Source: Bradyrhizobium sp. 149
GTDB lineage: Bacteria; Pseudomonadota; Alphaproteobacteria; Rhizobiales; Xanthobacteraceae
Assembly (NCBI RefSeq): GCF_023073915.1
Contig: NZ_JADPKK010000005.1
Span: 62,001-126,000 of the forward strand
DNA: 64,000 bases
Reading direction: 5' to 3'
The notes under the pieces are model-generated. The model saw nothing but the letters and a program-made list of their open reading frames with translations. It was not told the origin of the DNA and searched no databases. The position numbers and the translations under genes are program-made. Positions within the stretch are counted from its first letter, which is position 1. Every line of letters begins with the position of its first letter. Positions 20,992 through 29,343 of the stretch are shown here, in pieces.

Positions 20992-22179
20992 GTGCGCGCG
21001 ACGGTAAACTTCCCGGCTCACGGCGGTCCGGCGTTGCCGCCGTCCTTGCTGTTCAGGAATCTGTCGTCGTCGGCGGCGGATTTCGACCTGTCGCCGGTTG
21101 ACGCGCATCTCATGAAGCGTCGCGGCGCACGTAACAAGCTCCGGATCGGCGGCTTCATCTGCTGCACCGGCTCGCCCGGTGTTTGGGGTCCGTGCGCGAC
21201 AAGCAGCGCGCAGCTCGCGGTCGCCGAGATCAACAAGCGCGGCGGCATTCTCGGACGCGAGATCGAGCTTTCGATCTACGATGCCGGCGGCCCGATCGAC
21301 GAGATCCTGAGCCGCGCCGAGCAGGCGATCGCGTCCGATGAGGTCGACCTCATCGTCGGGCTGCATACCAGCGCGGTGCGGGTGGCGCTGCGCAAGGTCA
21401 CCACCCGCCACCGCATCCCCTACATCTACACGCCGGTCTACGAGGGCGGCGAGCAGACGCCGGGTGTCATGGCGATCGGCGAGACGCCGCGCTGGCAGAG
21501 CCGCCCGTCGATCCACTGGCTTGCCGACGTCAAGAAGGCGGCGCGCTGGTACCTGATCGGCAGCGACTATGTCTGGCCCTGGCAATCGCACCGCGCGGTG
21601 AAGCGCTACATCAAGGAGGCTGGCGGCCAGGTCGTCGGCGAAGAGTTCGTTCCGCTCGGCGAAGATAATCACGAGCCGCATCTGGAGCGCATCCGTGCAG
21701 CGAGGCCGGACGTCATCCTTATCTCGTTGATCGGCACCGACAGCATCACGTTCAATCGCGCGTTCGGCGAATGCGGGCTTGGCGCCACGACGCTGCGGCT
21801 GGCCGGGGCGATGGACGAGACCGTGCTGCTCGGAATCGGCGCCGACAACAGCGAGAATCTGTTCTGCGCCTCCGGCTATTTCCCCGGCATCGGATCGCGG
21901 GCCAACGACGATTTCCAGAGCCGCTATCGCGCGATGTTCGGGCCGAACGGCCCCCCGATCGGCTCGCTCGGTCAGTCCAGCTATGAGGGATTGCGCTTCC
22001 TCGAAGCCGTGGCGAACAAGGCGGGCACGCTAGCGATGGGGCCCATGCTCGCGGCCGGCCGCAACATCGTCTATGGCGGCGCGCGCGGCCCCGTCACCGT
22101 CAGGAACGGTCACACCCGGATGCAAATGTATCTTGCCGGGGCCGATGGCCTCGATTTCAAGCTGATCAAACCGGTCTGA
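20992..22179 (+). CDS. AmiC/urea-type periplasmic-binding-fold protein lacking a signal peptide (putative amide sensor)
   Basis: A Peripla_BP-fold protein of the AmiC/urea-binding branch: LRIGGFICCTGSPGVWGPCATSSAQLAVAEINKRGGILGREIELSIYD opens lobe 1. VDLIVGLHTSAVRVALRKV and RIPYIYTPVYEGGEQTPGVMAIGETP follow, then AARWYLIGSDYVWPWQSHRAVKRY in lobe 2. The N-terminus lacks a signal peptide, so a cytoplasmic ligand sensor like AmiC is more likely than a transporter receptor. GTG at 20992 is preceded by CAGGAG; ATGs at 20956 and 21112 have no good SD. It sits between MarR and the amidase; no AmiR-like antiterminator is visible. Confidence 0.75.
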   Translation: MRATVNFPAHGGPALPPSLLFRNLSSSAADFDLSPVDAHLMKRRGARNKLRIGGFICCTGSPGVWGPCATSSAQLAVAEINKRGGILGREIELSIYDAGGPIDEILSRAEQAIASDEVDLIVGLHTSAVRVALRKVTTRHRIPYIYTPVYEGGEQTPGVMAIGETPRWQSRPSIHWLADVKKAARWYLIGSDYVWPWQSHRAVKRYIKEAGGQVVGEEFVPLGEDNHEPHLERIRAARPDVILISLIGTDSITFNRAFGECGLGATTLRLAGAMDETVLLGIGADNSENLFCASGYFPGIGSRANDDFQSRYRAMFGPNGPPIGSLGQSSYEGLRFLEAVANKAGTLAMGPMLAAGRNIVYGGARGPVTVRNGHTRMQMYLAGADGLDFKLIKPV

Positions 22180-22223
22180 TGCCGGCGCGGCGATCCGCAC
22201 ACGCCCGAATCCAAAATAATACT

Positions 22224-22253
22224 TGAAAAGGAAAATATTTCCGTCTGTAATAT
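22224..22253 (+). promoter_or_regulatory. AT-rich promoter/operator candidate upstream of the amidase
   Basis: The gap before the amidase contains TTGAAA (22224-22229) and the near-palindrome GGAAAATATTTCC (22230-22242), followed by TGTAAT/TAATAT (22246-22253) at about sigma-70 spacing. The AT-rich symmetry resembles that in front of the AmiC-like gene, suggesting common regulation of both transcripts. Confidence 0.4.
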
Positions 22254-22345
22254 CGGCGTGAAGCCGACTGGCCCGCGCCGTGCAGGCGCTACCTGGAGGC
22301 TGCCGCCCAAAGCCAGGGATCACAAGAAGCCTCAAGGAGAGCGCC

Positions 22346-23860
22346 GTGACAGTTGCCCTTCCCACCCCAGCCCAACTTCGCAGCGTCGCCGAACAGTGCG
22401 GCCTTGCGCTGTCCGATGACGATGTCGCCTCGTTCCGCGGCCTGATGCAGGGCTCGATCGAAGCTTACAATCTCGTCGGAGCCATGCCCGACGAGGTGCC
22501 CGAGGTCAAATATCCGCGCACGCCGGGCTATCGGCCCTCGCCGGAAGAGAACCCGCGCAACGCCTGGTATCGCAAGTCGACCGTAAAAGGTGCGGCGAGC
22601 GGCAAGCTCAAGGGCAAGACGGTCGCGCTGAAAGACAACATCATGCTCGCCGGCGTTCCCATGATGAACGGCTCGGCGACGCTGGAAGGCTACGTCCCCG
22701 ATTTCGACGCCACCATCGTCACGCGCATGCTCGATGCCGGCGCCGAGATCGCCGGAAAAGTCCATTGCGAATCCTTCTGCATGTCCGGCGGCAGCCACAC
22801 CAATGCGGTCGGCGCCGTCCACAATCCGCACAAGATGGGCTATTCGGCCGGCGGCTCGTCGTCAGGCAGCGGCGTCGTCGTCGCGCTCGGCGAGGTCGAC
22901 ATGGCGATCGGCGGCGATCAGGGCGGTTCGATCCGCATGCCGTCCTCGTTCTGCGGCACCTACGGCATGAAGCCGACCTGGGGTCTCGTGCCCTACACCG
23001 GCATCATGCCGATCGAGGTGTTCGTCGATCACACCGGCCCGATGACGGCGACCGTGGCCGACAACGCGCTGCTGCTGGAGGTGCTGGCCGGTGACGACGG
23101 CTACGATCCCCGCATCAAGGCGCCGGAGGTCGAGGAGTACACCAAGGCGCTCGGCCAGGGCGTGAAGGGCATGAAGATCGGCATTCTCAAGGAGGGCTTT
23201 GAGCAGGCGACGGCGGAAGCGGCCGTCAACGAAAGCGTGCGAGAGGCCGCCAAGCGCTTTAGGGATCTTGGCGCCACGGTCGAGACCGTTTCGATCCCGA
23301 TGCATCTGGTGGGTCCGGCGATCTGGACGCCGATCGGCACCGAAGGCATGACCCAGACCATGATGTATGGCGACGGTTATGGCCTGTCCCGCTCCGATCT
23401 CTATTCGACCACGCTGATGGATTTCCATCGCGGCTGGCGGCGGCAGGCGGATTCACTGTCCGAGACCACAAAGCTGTTTCTGCTGCTCGGCACCTACATC
23501 AACAACAATTTCGGTCCCCGCTATTACGGCAAGGCCCTCAACATCTCCCGCCGCCTGACCGCGGCCTATGACAAGGCCTTCAAAGATTACGATTTGCTGC
23601 TGCTACCGACCACACCCATGAAGGCGACGAAGCTGCCGGAGCCCACGGCCAGCCGCGAGGACTATGTCGCGCGTGCGCTGGAGATGATCTCCAACACCGC
23701 GCCGTTCGACATCACCCACCATCCCGCGATGTCGCTGCCCTGCGGCATGATCGATGGCCTGCCCGTCGGCCTGATGCTGGTCGGCCGCATGTTCGAGGAA
23801 TCCACTATCTACCGCGCCGCCCACGCCTTCGAGCAGATCGGCGACTGGAAGAAGATGTGA
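22346..23860 (+). CDS. Amidase of the amidase-signature family
   Basis: Hydrolyses an organic amide to acid and ammonia. The 504-residue protein carries the Ser-cisSer-Lys triad at Lys96 (TVALKDNIM), Ser171 (GYSAGGSSSGSG) and Ser195 (GGDQGGSIRMP). As I recall these are the same residue numbers as in Rhodococcus nitrile-pathway amidases, so aliphatic or aryl amides are plausible substrates. GTG start at 22346 is preceded by AAGGAGAG; the longer frame overlaps the promoter. It leads into a five-gene ABC importer, implying uptake and breakdown of an amide as nitrogen or carbon source. Confidence 0.92.
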   Translation: MTVALPTPAQLRSVAEQCGLALSDDDVASFRGLMQGSIEAYNLVGAMPDEVPEVKYPRTPGYRPSPEENPRNAWYRKSTVKGAASGKLKGKTVALKDNIMLAGVPMMNGSATLEGYVPDFDATIVTRMLDAGAEIAGKVHCESFCMSGGSHTNAVGAVHNPHKMGYSAGGSSSGSGVVVALGEVDMAIGGDQGGSIRMPSSFCGTYGMKPTWGLVPYTGIMPIEVFVDHTGPMTATVADNALLLEVLAGDDGYDPRIKAPEVEEYTKALGQGVKGMKIGILKEGFEQATAEAAVNESVREAAKRFRDLGATVETVSIPMHLVGPAIWTPIGTEGMTQTMMYGDGYGLSRSDLYSTTLMDFHRGWRRQADSLSETTKLFLLLGTYINNNFGPRYYGKALNISRRLTAAYDKAFKDYDLLLLPTTPMKATKLPEPTASREDYVARALEMISNTAPFDITHHPAMSLPCGMIDGLPVGLMLVGRMFEESTIYRAAHAFEQIGDWKKM

Positions 23861-23885
23861 GCGAGGCATCGATGCAGGCGCACGG

Positions 23886-23944
23886 AACGCGTCAAAACAA
23901 CAATCCAGAGCCCCGTTCCGATTGCATCGGAACGGGAAAGGCTC
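23886..23944. repeat. Dispersed intergenic repeat with strong hairpin, between amidase and permease
   Basis: Starts with AACGCGTCAAAACAA (23886-23900), which recurs at 35563-35577, and contains an 11-bp perfect stem (23912-23922 with 23926-23936; CCCGTTCCGAT arms, loop TGC). It lies between the amidase stop and the first transporter gene, so it could lower downstream expression by termination or stabilise the upstream mRNA. Confidence 0.6.
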
Positions 23945-23950
23945 CGGCGC

Positions 23951-24808
23951 ATGGCTAACGCGTTCGTCGCGGCGTTCGAGATCCTGAGCTTTGGCGCGAT
24001 CATCGTCCTGATCGTGCTGGGGCTCGGGATCATCGCCAGCATGATGGGCATCTTCAACTTCGCCCAGGGCGAGTTCGTCCTGCTCGGGGCCTACATCACT
24101 TATCTCGCTTACGCCAAGGGCCTGCCGATTTGGACCGGCATGGTCGCAGCGCCCTTCGTAGTCGGCGCACTCGGCTTCATGCTGGAGGCACTGATCATCC
24201 GGCGTTTCTACGCAGCACCCATCGTCGCCATGCTCGGCACCTATGCGCTCGGCCTGATCATACGCGAATCCGTGCGCGGCCTGATCGGCGGCTTCTATCT
24301 CACCGTGCCGGAGCCGATCGGCGGCTCGATCGACATCGGCGCCATGCACATCTCGGCCTGGCGCTTCACCATCATCGTCATCACGGCGCTGGTGATGGTC
24401 TGCTGCTATCTCCTGCTGTCGCGCACGAACTTTGGCCTGCGCATGCGCGCCACGCTGGAGAACCCGTCGCTGGCGCGGGCCTCAGGCATCTCCACGCCCT
24501 TGATGTACGGCGCCACCTTCGCCTTTGGCTCGGCGCTTGCCGGCCTTGCCGGCGCGCTGATCGTGCCCGTGTTCAGTCTCTACGCCGATCTCGGCCTGCG
24601 CTTCCTGATCCAGGGTTTTGTCGCGGTCATGGTCGGCGGCGTCGGCTCCTTCATCGGGCCGGTCGCGGGCGCGGGCGTCATCGGCACGCTCAGTGCCGCA
24701 CTGCCCTGGGTGATGGCGCCGGTCGTGGCCGACGTCCTCGTCTTCGTTCTCGCCATTGTTTTCATCAAATTCCGCCCGCAGGGCCTCATCGCTGGAAAAG
24801 GGGTTTAG
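23951..24808 (+). CDS. Branched-chain amino acid/amide-type ABC transporter permease (LivH-like)
   Basis: A 285-residue inner-membrane permease of the hydrophobic amino acid/amide (HAAT) importer class. About eight helices are visible, starting with FEILSFGAIIVLIVLGLGIIASMMGIFNFAQGEFVLLGAYI, the conserved GxxNxAxGxxxxxGAY LivH motif. The cytoplasmic loop LRMRATLENPSLARASGI is the coupling-helix EAA-like region. First of five adjacent transporter genes downstream of the amidase; the substrate is presumably an amide or urea-like compound. Confidence 0.9.
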   Translation: MANAFVAAFEILSFGAIIVLIVLGLGIIASMMGIFNFAQGEFVLLGAYITYLAYAKGLPIWTGMVAAPFVVGALGFMLEALIIRRFYAAPIVAMLGTYALGLIIRESVRGLIGGFYLTVPEPIGGSIDIGAMHISAWRFTIIVITALVMVCCYLLLSRTNFGLRMRATLENPSLARASGISTPLMYGATFAFGSALAGLAGALIVPVFSLYADLGLRFLIQGFVAVMVGGVGSFIGPVAGAGVIGTLSAALPWVMAPVVADVLVFVLAIVFIKFRPQGLIAGKGV

Positions 24809-24812
24809 TCAC

Positions 24813-26030
24813 ATGTCCGATCGTACTCAGCTGTCCCGCCGCCGCTTTCTCTCCAATTTCGCTTTTGCCTCCGGCGCGGTCGCAACCGGCGTTGGCAGCT
24901 GGGTGATTCCGGCGCCCTGGGCCAATGCGGCCGAAGCCCCGATCAAGGTCGGCATCGCCACCGACCTCACCGGGCCGATCGCCTACGCCGGCAATGCCGA
25001 CGCCAACGTCGCCAAGATGGTGATCAAGGAGATCAACGCCGGCGGCGGTCTGCTCGGCCGTCCGCTCGAGCTCTATATCGAGGACACCGCCTCGAACGAA
25101 TCCGTCGCTGTCGGCAACGTCCGCAAGCTGATCCAGCGCGACAAGGTCGACATGGTGCTCGGCGGCATCACCTCGTCGATGCGCAACGCCATCAAGGACC
25201 CGATCGTCGCGCGCGGCAAGACCCTCTACATCTATCCGCAGCTCTACGAAGGCAAGGAGTGCACGCCCTATCTGTTCTGCACCGGGCCGACACCCGCGCA
25301 GCAATGCGACGAATTCATTCCCTGGCTGATCAAGAACGGCGGCAAGAAGTTCGCGCTGCCGAGCGCCAACTACGTCTGGCCGCACACGCTCAACGTCTAC
25401 GCCCGCAAGGTGATCGAGGCCAATGGCGGCGAGGTCGTGTTCGAGGAATATTATCCGCTCGACCAGGTCGACTTCTCCTCGACCGTCAACCGCATCATAT
25501 CCAACAAGGTCGATGTCGTCTTCAACACAGTTATTCCGCCCGGCGTCGGTCCGTTCTTCAAGCAGCTTTATGAAGCCGGCTTCCTCAAGAACGGCGGCCG
25601 TCTGGCCTGCGTCTACTATGACGAGAACACGCTCAACATCAACCAGGCCGCCGAGATCGAGGGTCTCGCCAGCTGTCTCGATTATTTCAAGGTGCTGACC
25701 AAGGAGAATCCGTTCGACGCAAAAATCCAGGCGGCTTACGAGAAGGATTTCCCGGGCAACTTCCTGTTCGCCGCCGGCAGTGCCGCGACCGGCACCTATC
25801 GCGGCCTGAAGCTGTGGGAAGCCGCCGTCAAGGAAGCCGGCAAGATCGACCGCGAGTCGGTCGCCGCCACGCTGGATCACGCCAAGATCGCCGAAGGCCC
25901 GGGCGGGCCGGCCGAGATGGTGCCGGGCAAGCGGCACTGCAAGATGAAGATGTACACCGCGGTCGCCAAGGGCGGGAATTACGAGATCGTCGGACGTAGC
26001 GACGGGCTCGTCGATCCCAAGGAGTGTTAA
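24813..26030 (+). CDS. ABC transporter substrate-binding protein, amide/urea type, Tat signal
   Basis: A 405-residue periplasmic receptor. The N-terminus SRRRFLSNFAFASGAVATGVGSWVIPAPWANAA is a twin-arginine signal. The mature protein is of the Peripla_BP_5 urea/amide-binding type (IKVGIATDLTGPIAYAGNADANVAKMVIKEINAGGGLLGRPL, TLYIYPQLYEGKECTPYLFCTGP). It is homologous to the cytoplasmic AmiC-like protein encoded upstream, so the locus has one sensor and one receptor of similar fold. Start 24813 lies 4 bases past the permease stop. Confidence 0.9.
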   Translation: MSDRTQLSRRRFLSNFAFASGAVATGVGSWVIPAPWANAAEAPIKVGIATDLTGPIAYAGNADANVAKMVIKEINAGGGLLGRPLELYIEDTASNESVAVGNVRKLIQRDKVDMVLGGITSSMRNAIKDPIVARGKTLYIYPQLYEGKECTPYLFCTGPTPAQQCDEFIPWLIKNGGKKFALPSANYVWPHTLNVYARKVIEANGGEVVFEEYYPLDQVDFSSTVNRIISNKVDVVFNTVIPPGVGPFFKQLYEAGFLKNGGRLACVYYDENTLNINQAAEIEGLASCLDYFKVLTKENPFDAKIQAAYEKDFPGNFLFAAGSAATGTYRGLKLWEAAVKEAGKIDRESVAATLDHAKIAEGPGGPAEMVPGKRHCKMKMYTAVAKGGNYEIVGRSDGLVDPKEC

Positions 26031-26036
26031 GGTGGA

Positions 26037-27143
26037 ATGCCGAAGTCGATGGGCGCGGTGAAACAGGTGATCCCCGCCAACACCGGCGGGGAGGCGGACG
26101 TCGCAATGGCTGAGCACGGATCAGCGAAGCAAGCCGCTCCGGGACGAAAGGTCTTGCCGATCGTGGAGGGCGTCGTGCTTGTCGCGGCGCTGGTCGCGCC
26201 GCTGCTGCTGCAGGACTATCTCACGGTGTTCGCGACGCGGGTGATCATCCTCGCGCTGTTCGCGCTGTCGTTCGATCTGGTGTGGGGCTATGCCGGCATC
26301 ATGAGTTTCGGCCAGGCGCTGTTTTTTGGCTCGGCGGGCTATGGCGTGGCGCTGCTCGCGCGCGACCTCGATATCACCAACATCTTTCTGGTGCTGCCTG
26401 CGGGCACGTTGATCGGGCTCACCTTTGCGCTGCTGCTGGGGGGCTTCCTGCTGCTGGGACGGCATCCTTCCAGCGTGATCTTCGTCTCCCTGGGCACGCT
26501 GACCGGTTCCTACGCCGCCGATCGGCTCGCGCGCGGCTGGTACTATCTCGGCGGGCAGAACGGCATCCCCTCGATTTCGTCGATGACGCTCGGGACCTAC
26601 GAATTCTCGGAAGGGCCGCCCTTCTATTATCTCGTGCTCGGCATCCTCATTGTGGTCTATCTCCTCTGCCGCTTCCTGGTGCGCTCGCAGTTCGGCCTTG
26701 CGCTGGCGGGTCTGCGCGAGAACGAGCAGCGCATCGCCTTCTTCGGCTACAAGGCGCAGCATCTCAAGGCGATCATTTTTGCGATCGGCGGCGCCGTCGC
26801 GGGTCTCGCCGGCAGCCTCTATGCCTTCCACGAGGGATTCGTCTGGCCCAACATGGTCGGCGTCGTCGTCTCGACGCAAGTCGTGCTCTACGTCCTGTTC
26901 GGCGGCTCTGGCACGCTGATCGGCGCCGTCATCGGCGCTGTCATCGTCGAGGGCGTCAGCTTCTGGCTGTCGGACAATTATCGCGAGGTCTGGCCGATCA
27001 TCCTTGGCGTGCTGCTGTTGCTCGTGATTCTGTTCCGGCCGCTCGGCCTGATCAGTTTTGTGCTGGGCGAGCGCGAGCGGGTCGGCAGCTTTGGTGGCAA
27101 GTCCAGGGCGACCGGAAAGGAGAAGCGCAATGCCGCTCCTTGA
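26037..27143 (+). CDS. Branched-chain amino acid/amide-type ABC transporter permease (LivM-like)
   Basis: A 368-residue second permease of the HAAT importer. It has about ten helices, with the LivM signature FDLVWGYAGIMSFGQALFFGSAGYGVALL and the coupling segment FGLALAGLRENEQRIAFFGYKAQHLKAIIFAIGGAVAGLAGSLYAF. The hydrophilic ends extend the usual length by a few tens of residues. ATG at 26037 follows a good SD (AAGGTGG). Its 3' end overlaps the start of the ATPase gene by 14 bases. Confidence 0.9.
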   Translation: MPKSMGAVKQVIPANTGGEADVAMAEHGSAKQAAPGRKVLPIVEGVVLVAALVAPLLLQDYLTVFATRVIILALFALSFDLVWGYAGIMSFGQALFFGSAGYGVALLARDLDITNIFLVLPAGTLIGLTFALLLGGFLLLGRHPSSVIFVSLGTLTGSYAADRLARGWYYLGGQNGIPSISSMTLGTYEFSEGPPFYYLVLGILIVVYLLCRFLVRSQFGLALAGLRENEQRIAFFGYKAQHLKAIIFAIGGAVAGLAGSLYAFHEGFVWPNMVGVVVSTQVVLYVLFGGSGTLIGAVIGAVIVEGVSFWLSDNYREVWPIILGVLLLLVILFRPLGLISFVLGERERVGSFGGKSRATGKEKRNAAP

Positions 27144-27864
27144 AGCCACAGGCGTCAAAAAAATTTTTGGCAAGCTCACCGCGCTCGATGGTGCCGCGCT
27201 CACCGTCGGCGAGAACGAGTTTCACGGCCTGATCGGCCCGAACGGCTCCGGCAAGAGCACGCTGATGAAGTGCATTGCGGGAGCCGAGGTGCCCACCCAG
27301 GGCAAGGTCTCCTTCGTCAACACCGATATCACCGCGTTCACGCCGACGGAGCGCGCCCGCGCCGGCATGAGCCTGAAATTCCAGATCACCAGCGTGCTGC
27401 CGTCGTTGACGCTCTACGACAACATCCTGCTCGCGCTGCAGGCGCAGTCCTCGCTGTTCGATCTCGTGTTCTCGCGCACCCGCGGCGCGCTGCACGATCA
27501 AGTTATGACCATGCTGACGCAATTTCGCCTGGCCGACCGCGCTTTCGACGCGGCCGCGGCGCTGTCGCATGGCCAGCAGCAATGGTTGGAGATCGCGATG
27601 GCGCTTGCCGGCAAGCCGAAACTTCTGCTGCTCGACGAGCCGACCGGCGGCATGAGCCTGGAGGAGCGGCGCGTCACCGGTGAATTGCTGCAGCCGATCA
27701 AAAAACATTGCTCCCTCGTCATCGTCGAGCACGACCTCGATTTCATTCGCGACATCTGCGATCGGTTGACCGTGCTCGACCAGGGCAAGGTGCTGGCATC
27801 AGGCACGGTGTCGGAGATCCAGGCCAACAAGGCCGTCCAGGAGATCTATTTGCGCCGTGCCTGA
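27130..27864 (+). CDS. ABC transporter ATP-binding protein (LivG-like)
   Basis: Energy-coupling ATPase of 244 residues. Walker A is GPNGSGKSTLMK (about 36-47), the signature region SHGQQQWLEIAMALAGKP, and Walker B LLLLDEPTGGMS; the switch histidine is in SLVIVEHDLDFI. The LSGGQ motif is a non-canonical LSHGQQQ form, as in some HAAT/urea transporters. The gene begins inside the livM-like gene and overlaps the next ATPase gene by 8 bases, showing one operon. Confidence 0.92.
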   Translation: MPLLEATGVKKIFGKLTALDGAALTVGENEFHGLIGPNGSGKSTLMKCIAGAEVPTQGKVSFVNTDITAFTPTERARAGMSLKFQITSVLPSLTLYDNILLALQAQSSLFDLVFSRTRGALHDQVMTMLTQFRLADRAFDAAAALSHGQQQWLEIAMALAGKPKLLLLDEPTGGMSLEERRVTGELLQPIKKHCSLVIVEHDLDFIRDICDRLTVLDQGKVLASGTVSEIQANKAVQEIYLRRA

Positions 27865-28552
27865 ATTTTTGGACATCAAGCATCTCGACGCCGGCTATGG
27901 CCGCAGCCAGGTCCTGTTCGACGTCAACCTCGGCATTCCCTGGCGCGGCGGTGTCGCCGTGCTCGGGCGCAACGGCGCCGGCAAGACCACGCTGATGAAG
28001 ACAATCGTCGGCGAGCTGCCGGCGTGGAAGGGCGAGGTCGCCTTCGACGGCCGCGACATCAGCCGCCGCGCGACCCAGGAACGCGTGCGCGCCGGCATCG
28101 GCTACGTTCCGCAGGAACACTCGGTGTTCGCGCGCCTGTCGGTGCGCGACAATCTCGCGGTCGGCTCGCTCGCGAGCAGGAAGGCCGACGCGGTCGACCA
28201 CGTGCTGACCATCTTCCCAAAACTCGGCCAGCGCCTCGACCAGCCCGCTGGCACGCTTTCCGGGGGCGAGCGCAAGATGCTCGCCATCGGCCGCGCCATG
28301 CTGGGTGATCCAAAACTGCTGCTGCTCGACGAGCCGACCGAAGGCGTCTGGATCGGCGTGATCGAGGAGATCACCGAGCGCCTGATCGAACTCGCGAAAA
28401 CCATCGCCGTCATCATCGTCGAGCAGCACCTCGACCTCGCGCTCCGCGTCGCCGATTACGCCTATGTGCTCGACCGCGGCCGCGTCGCGCTGCAAGGCGA
28501 GGCAGGCGAGGTGAGGGGCAATCCGGAGCTGCTGCGGTATCTGGCGCCGTAG
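27857..28552 (+). CDS. ABC transporter ATP-binding protein (LivF-like)
   Basis: Second ATPase of 231 residues. Walker A is GRNGAGKTTLMK, the signature LSGGERKMLAIGRAMLGDP, Walker B LLLLDEPTEGVW, and the switch histidine is in VIIVEQHLDLAL. The GTG start at 27857 overlaps the LivG-like stop. It ends the amide-importer operon; the gene after it is on the opposite strand. Confidence 0.92.
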   Translation: MPEFLDIKHLDAGYGRSQVLFDVNLGIPWRGGVAVLGRNGAGKTTLMKTIVGELPAWKGEVAFDGRDISRRATQERVRAGIGYVPQEHSVFARLSVRDNLAVGSLASRKADAVDHVLTIFPKLGQRLDQPAGTLSGGERKMLAIGRAMLGDPKLLLLDEPTEGVWIGVIEEITERLIELAKTIAVIIVEQHLDLALRVADYAYVLDRGRVALQGEAGEVRGNPELLRYLAP

Positions 28553-28586
28553 GTTGCGCTGATAGCGGCTCGCTAGCGTCGGACGC

Positions 28587-28991
28587 CTATGGCATGTTTC
28601 CGAGGAACGGATTGACAATGGTGAGGCCGCCGACATTACGGCCATGCTGCATATCTTCGCTGTAGAGCGTATCGCAGCCTGCCTCGATCGCGGCGGCGAC
28701 GATCAATGCATCGTAGAAAGCGAAGCCATCATCTCGTGCGAGCGCAAGAGCCGCACGGCTGATCTTTGCCGTCAGCGCGAACGCCGGATCGAGCGCATTG
28801 TCGATATCATCGAACACAAGCTCGATGTCGCGCCAGCTGATTCCCTGCTTCTTCCGCAAGACGTTTGCCAATTCGTTCAGGACTTGCACGCTGATGGTGC
28901 CGCCCTGGTCGATCAGGTCTCGAGAGATGGTTGCCTTGGTGCCAGTCTGCTGCGCGTAAACGAGAATGTTGGTATCCAGAAATGCCCTCAC
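28587..28991 (-). CDS. PIN-domain toxin (VapC-like ribonuclease)
   Basis: A 134-residue PIN protein, a metal-dependent RNase toxin of type II toxin-antitoxin systems. The acidic residues of the active site are all present: Asp6 (FLDTNILVYA), Glu40 (VQVLNELANVL), Asp94 (FAFYDALIVAAAIEAGC) and Asp113 (LYSEDMQHG). Its ATG overlaps the antitoxin stop by 4 bases (ATGA). tRNA or rRNA is the usual VapC target, but the target here is unknown. Confidence 0.92.
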   Translation of the reverse strand: MRAFLDTNILVYAQQTGTKATISRDLIDQGGTISVQVLNELANVLRKKQGISWRDIELVFDDIDNALDPAFALTAKISRAALALARDDGFAFYDALIVAAAIEAGCDTLYSEDMQHGRNVGGLTIVNPFLGNMP

Positions 28992-29224
28992 CGCTCGTTC
29001 GCCTCATCGCGATCGAACTTGTAGTCAGCAGGGAGGGGCGGCCAGTTGCGTGCGCGCATATTTTCGATTGCCCGCCGACGACGCTCTTCCCTGGTCTCGA
29101 CCTCGATCTTTCCCTTGTGGGCGGCGACGACGTCGAGTTCGTCGCCTTCCTTAAGGCTCAGTTCCTCGACCAAAGCCTTGGGCAGGCGAACTGCAAGGCT
29201 GTTGCCCCATTTGGAGACCTGCAT
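28988..29224 (-). CDS. AbrB/MazE-type (SpoVT-like) antitoxin
   Basis: A 78-residue swapped-hairpin DNA-binding antitoxin: MQVSKWGNSLAVRLPKALVEELSLKEGDELDVVAAHKGKIEVE is the AbrB fold. A charged C-terminal tail (REERRRRAIENMRARNWPPLPADYKFDRDEANER) should wrap the PIN toxin. The gene lies just before the PIN gene in the usual antitoxin-first order. A perfect palindrome 11 bases upstream of its ATG is the likely operator for autoregulation. Confidence 0.92.
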   Translation of the reverse strand: MQVSKWGNSLAVRLPKALVEELSLKEGDELDVVAAHKGKIEVETREERRRRAIENMRARNWPPLPADYKFDRDEANER

Positions 29225-29234
29225 CGCACACTCC

Positions 29235-29265
29235 CATGATATACAAAACCTATTTGTATATCATG
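29235..29265. promoter_or_regulatory. Palindromic operator of the PIN/AbrB toxin-antitoxin pair
   Basis: A perfect 13-bp inverted repeat, CATGATATACAAA (29235-29247) and TTTGTATATCATG (29253-29265), with a 5-base centre ACCTA. A further TATATATCAT half-site follows at 29270-29277. It starts 11 bases before the antitoxin ATG and is strongly AT-rich in GC-rich surroundings. It probably contains the promoter and is the binding site of the antitoxin or toxin-antitoxin complex. Confidence 0.8.
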
Positions 29266-29343
29266 AAGTATATATCATCGGAATTCAAGGCCCCCAGGCC
29301 GTCAACCGACGGAATACATGAAGAGTGAGGGACTTGCTCGCTC

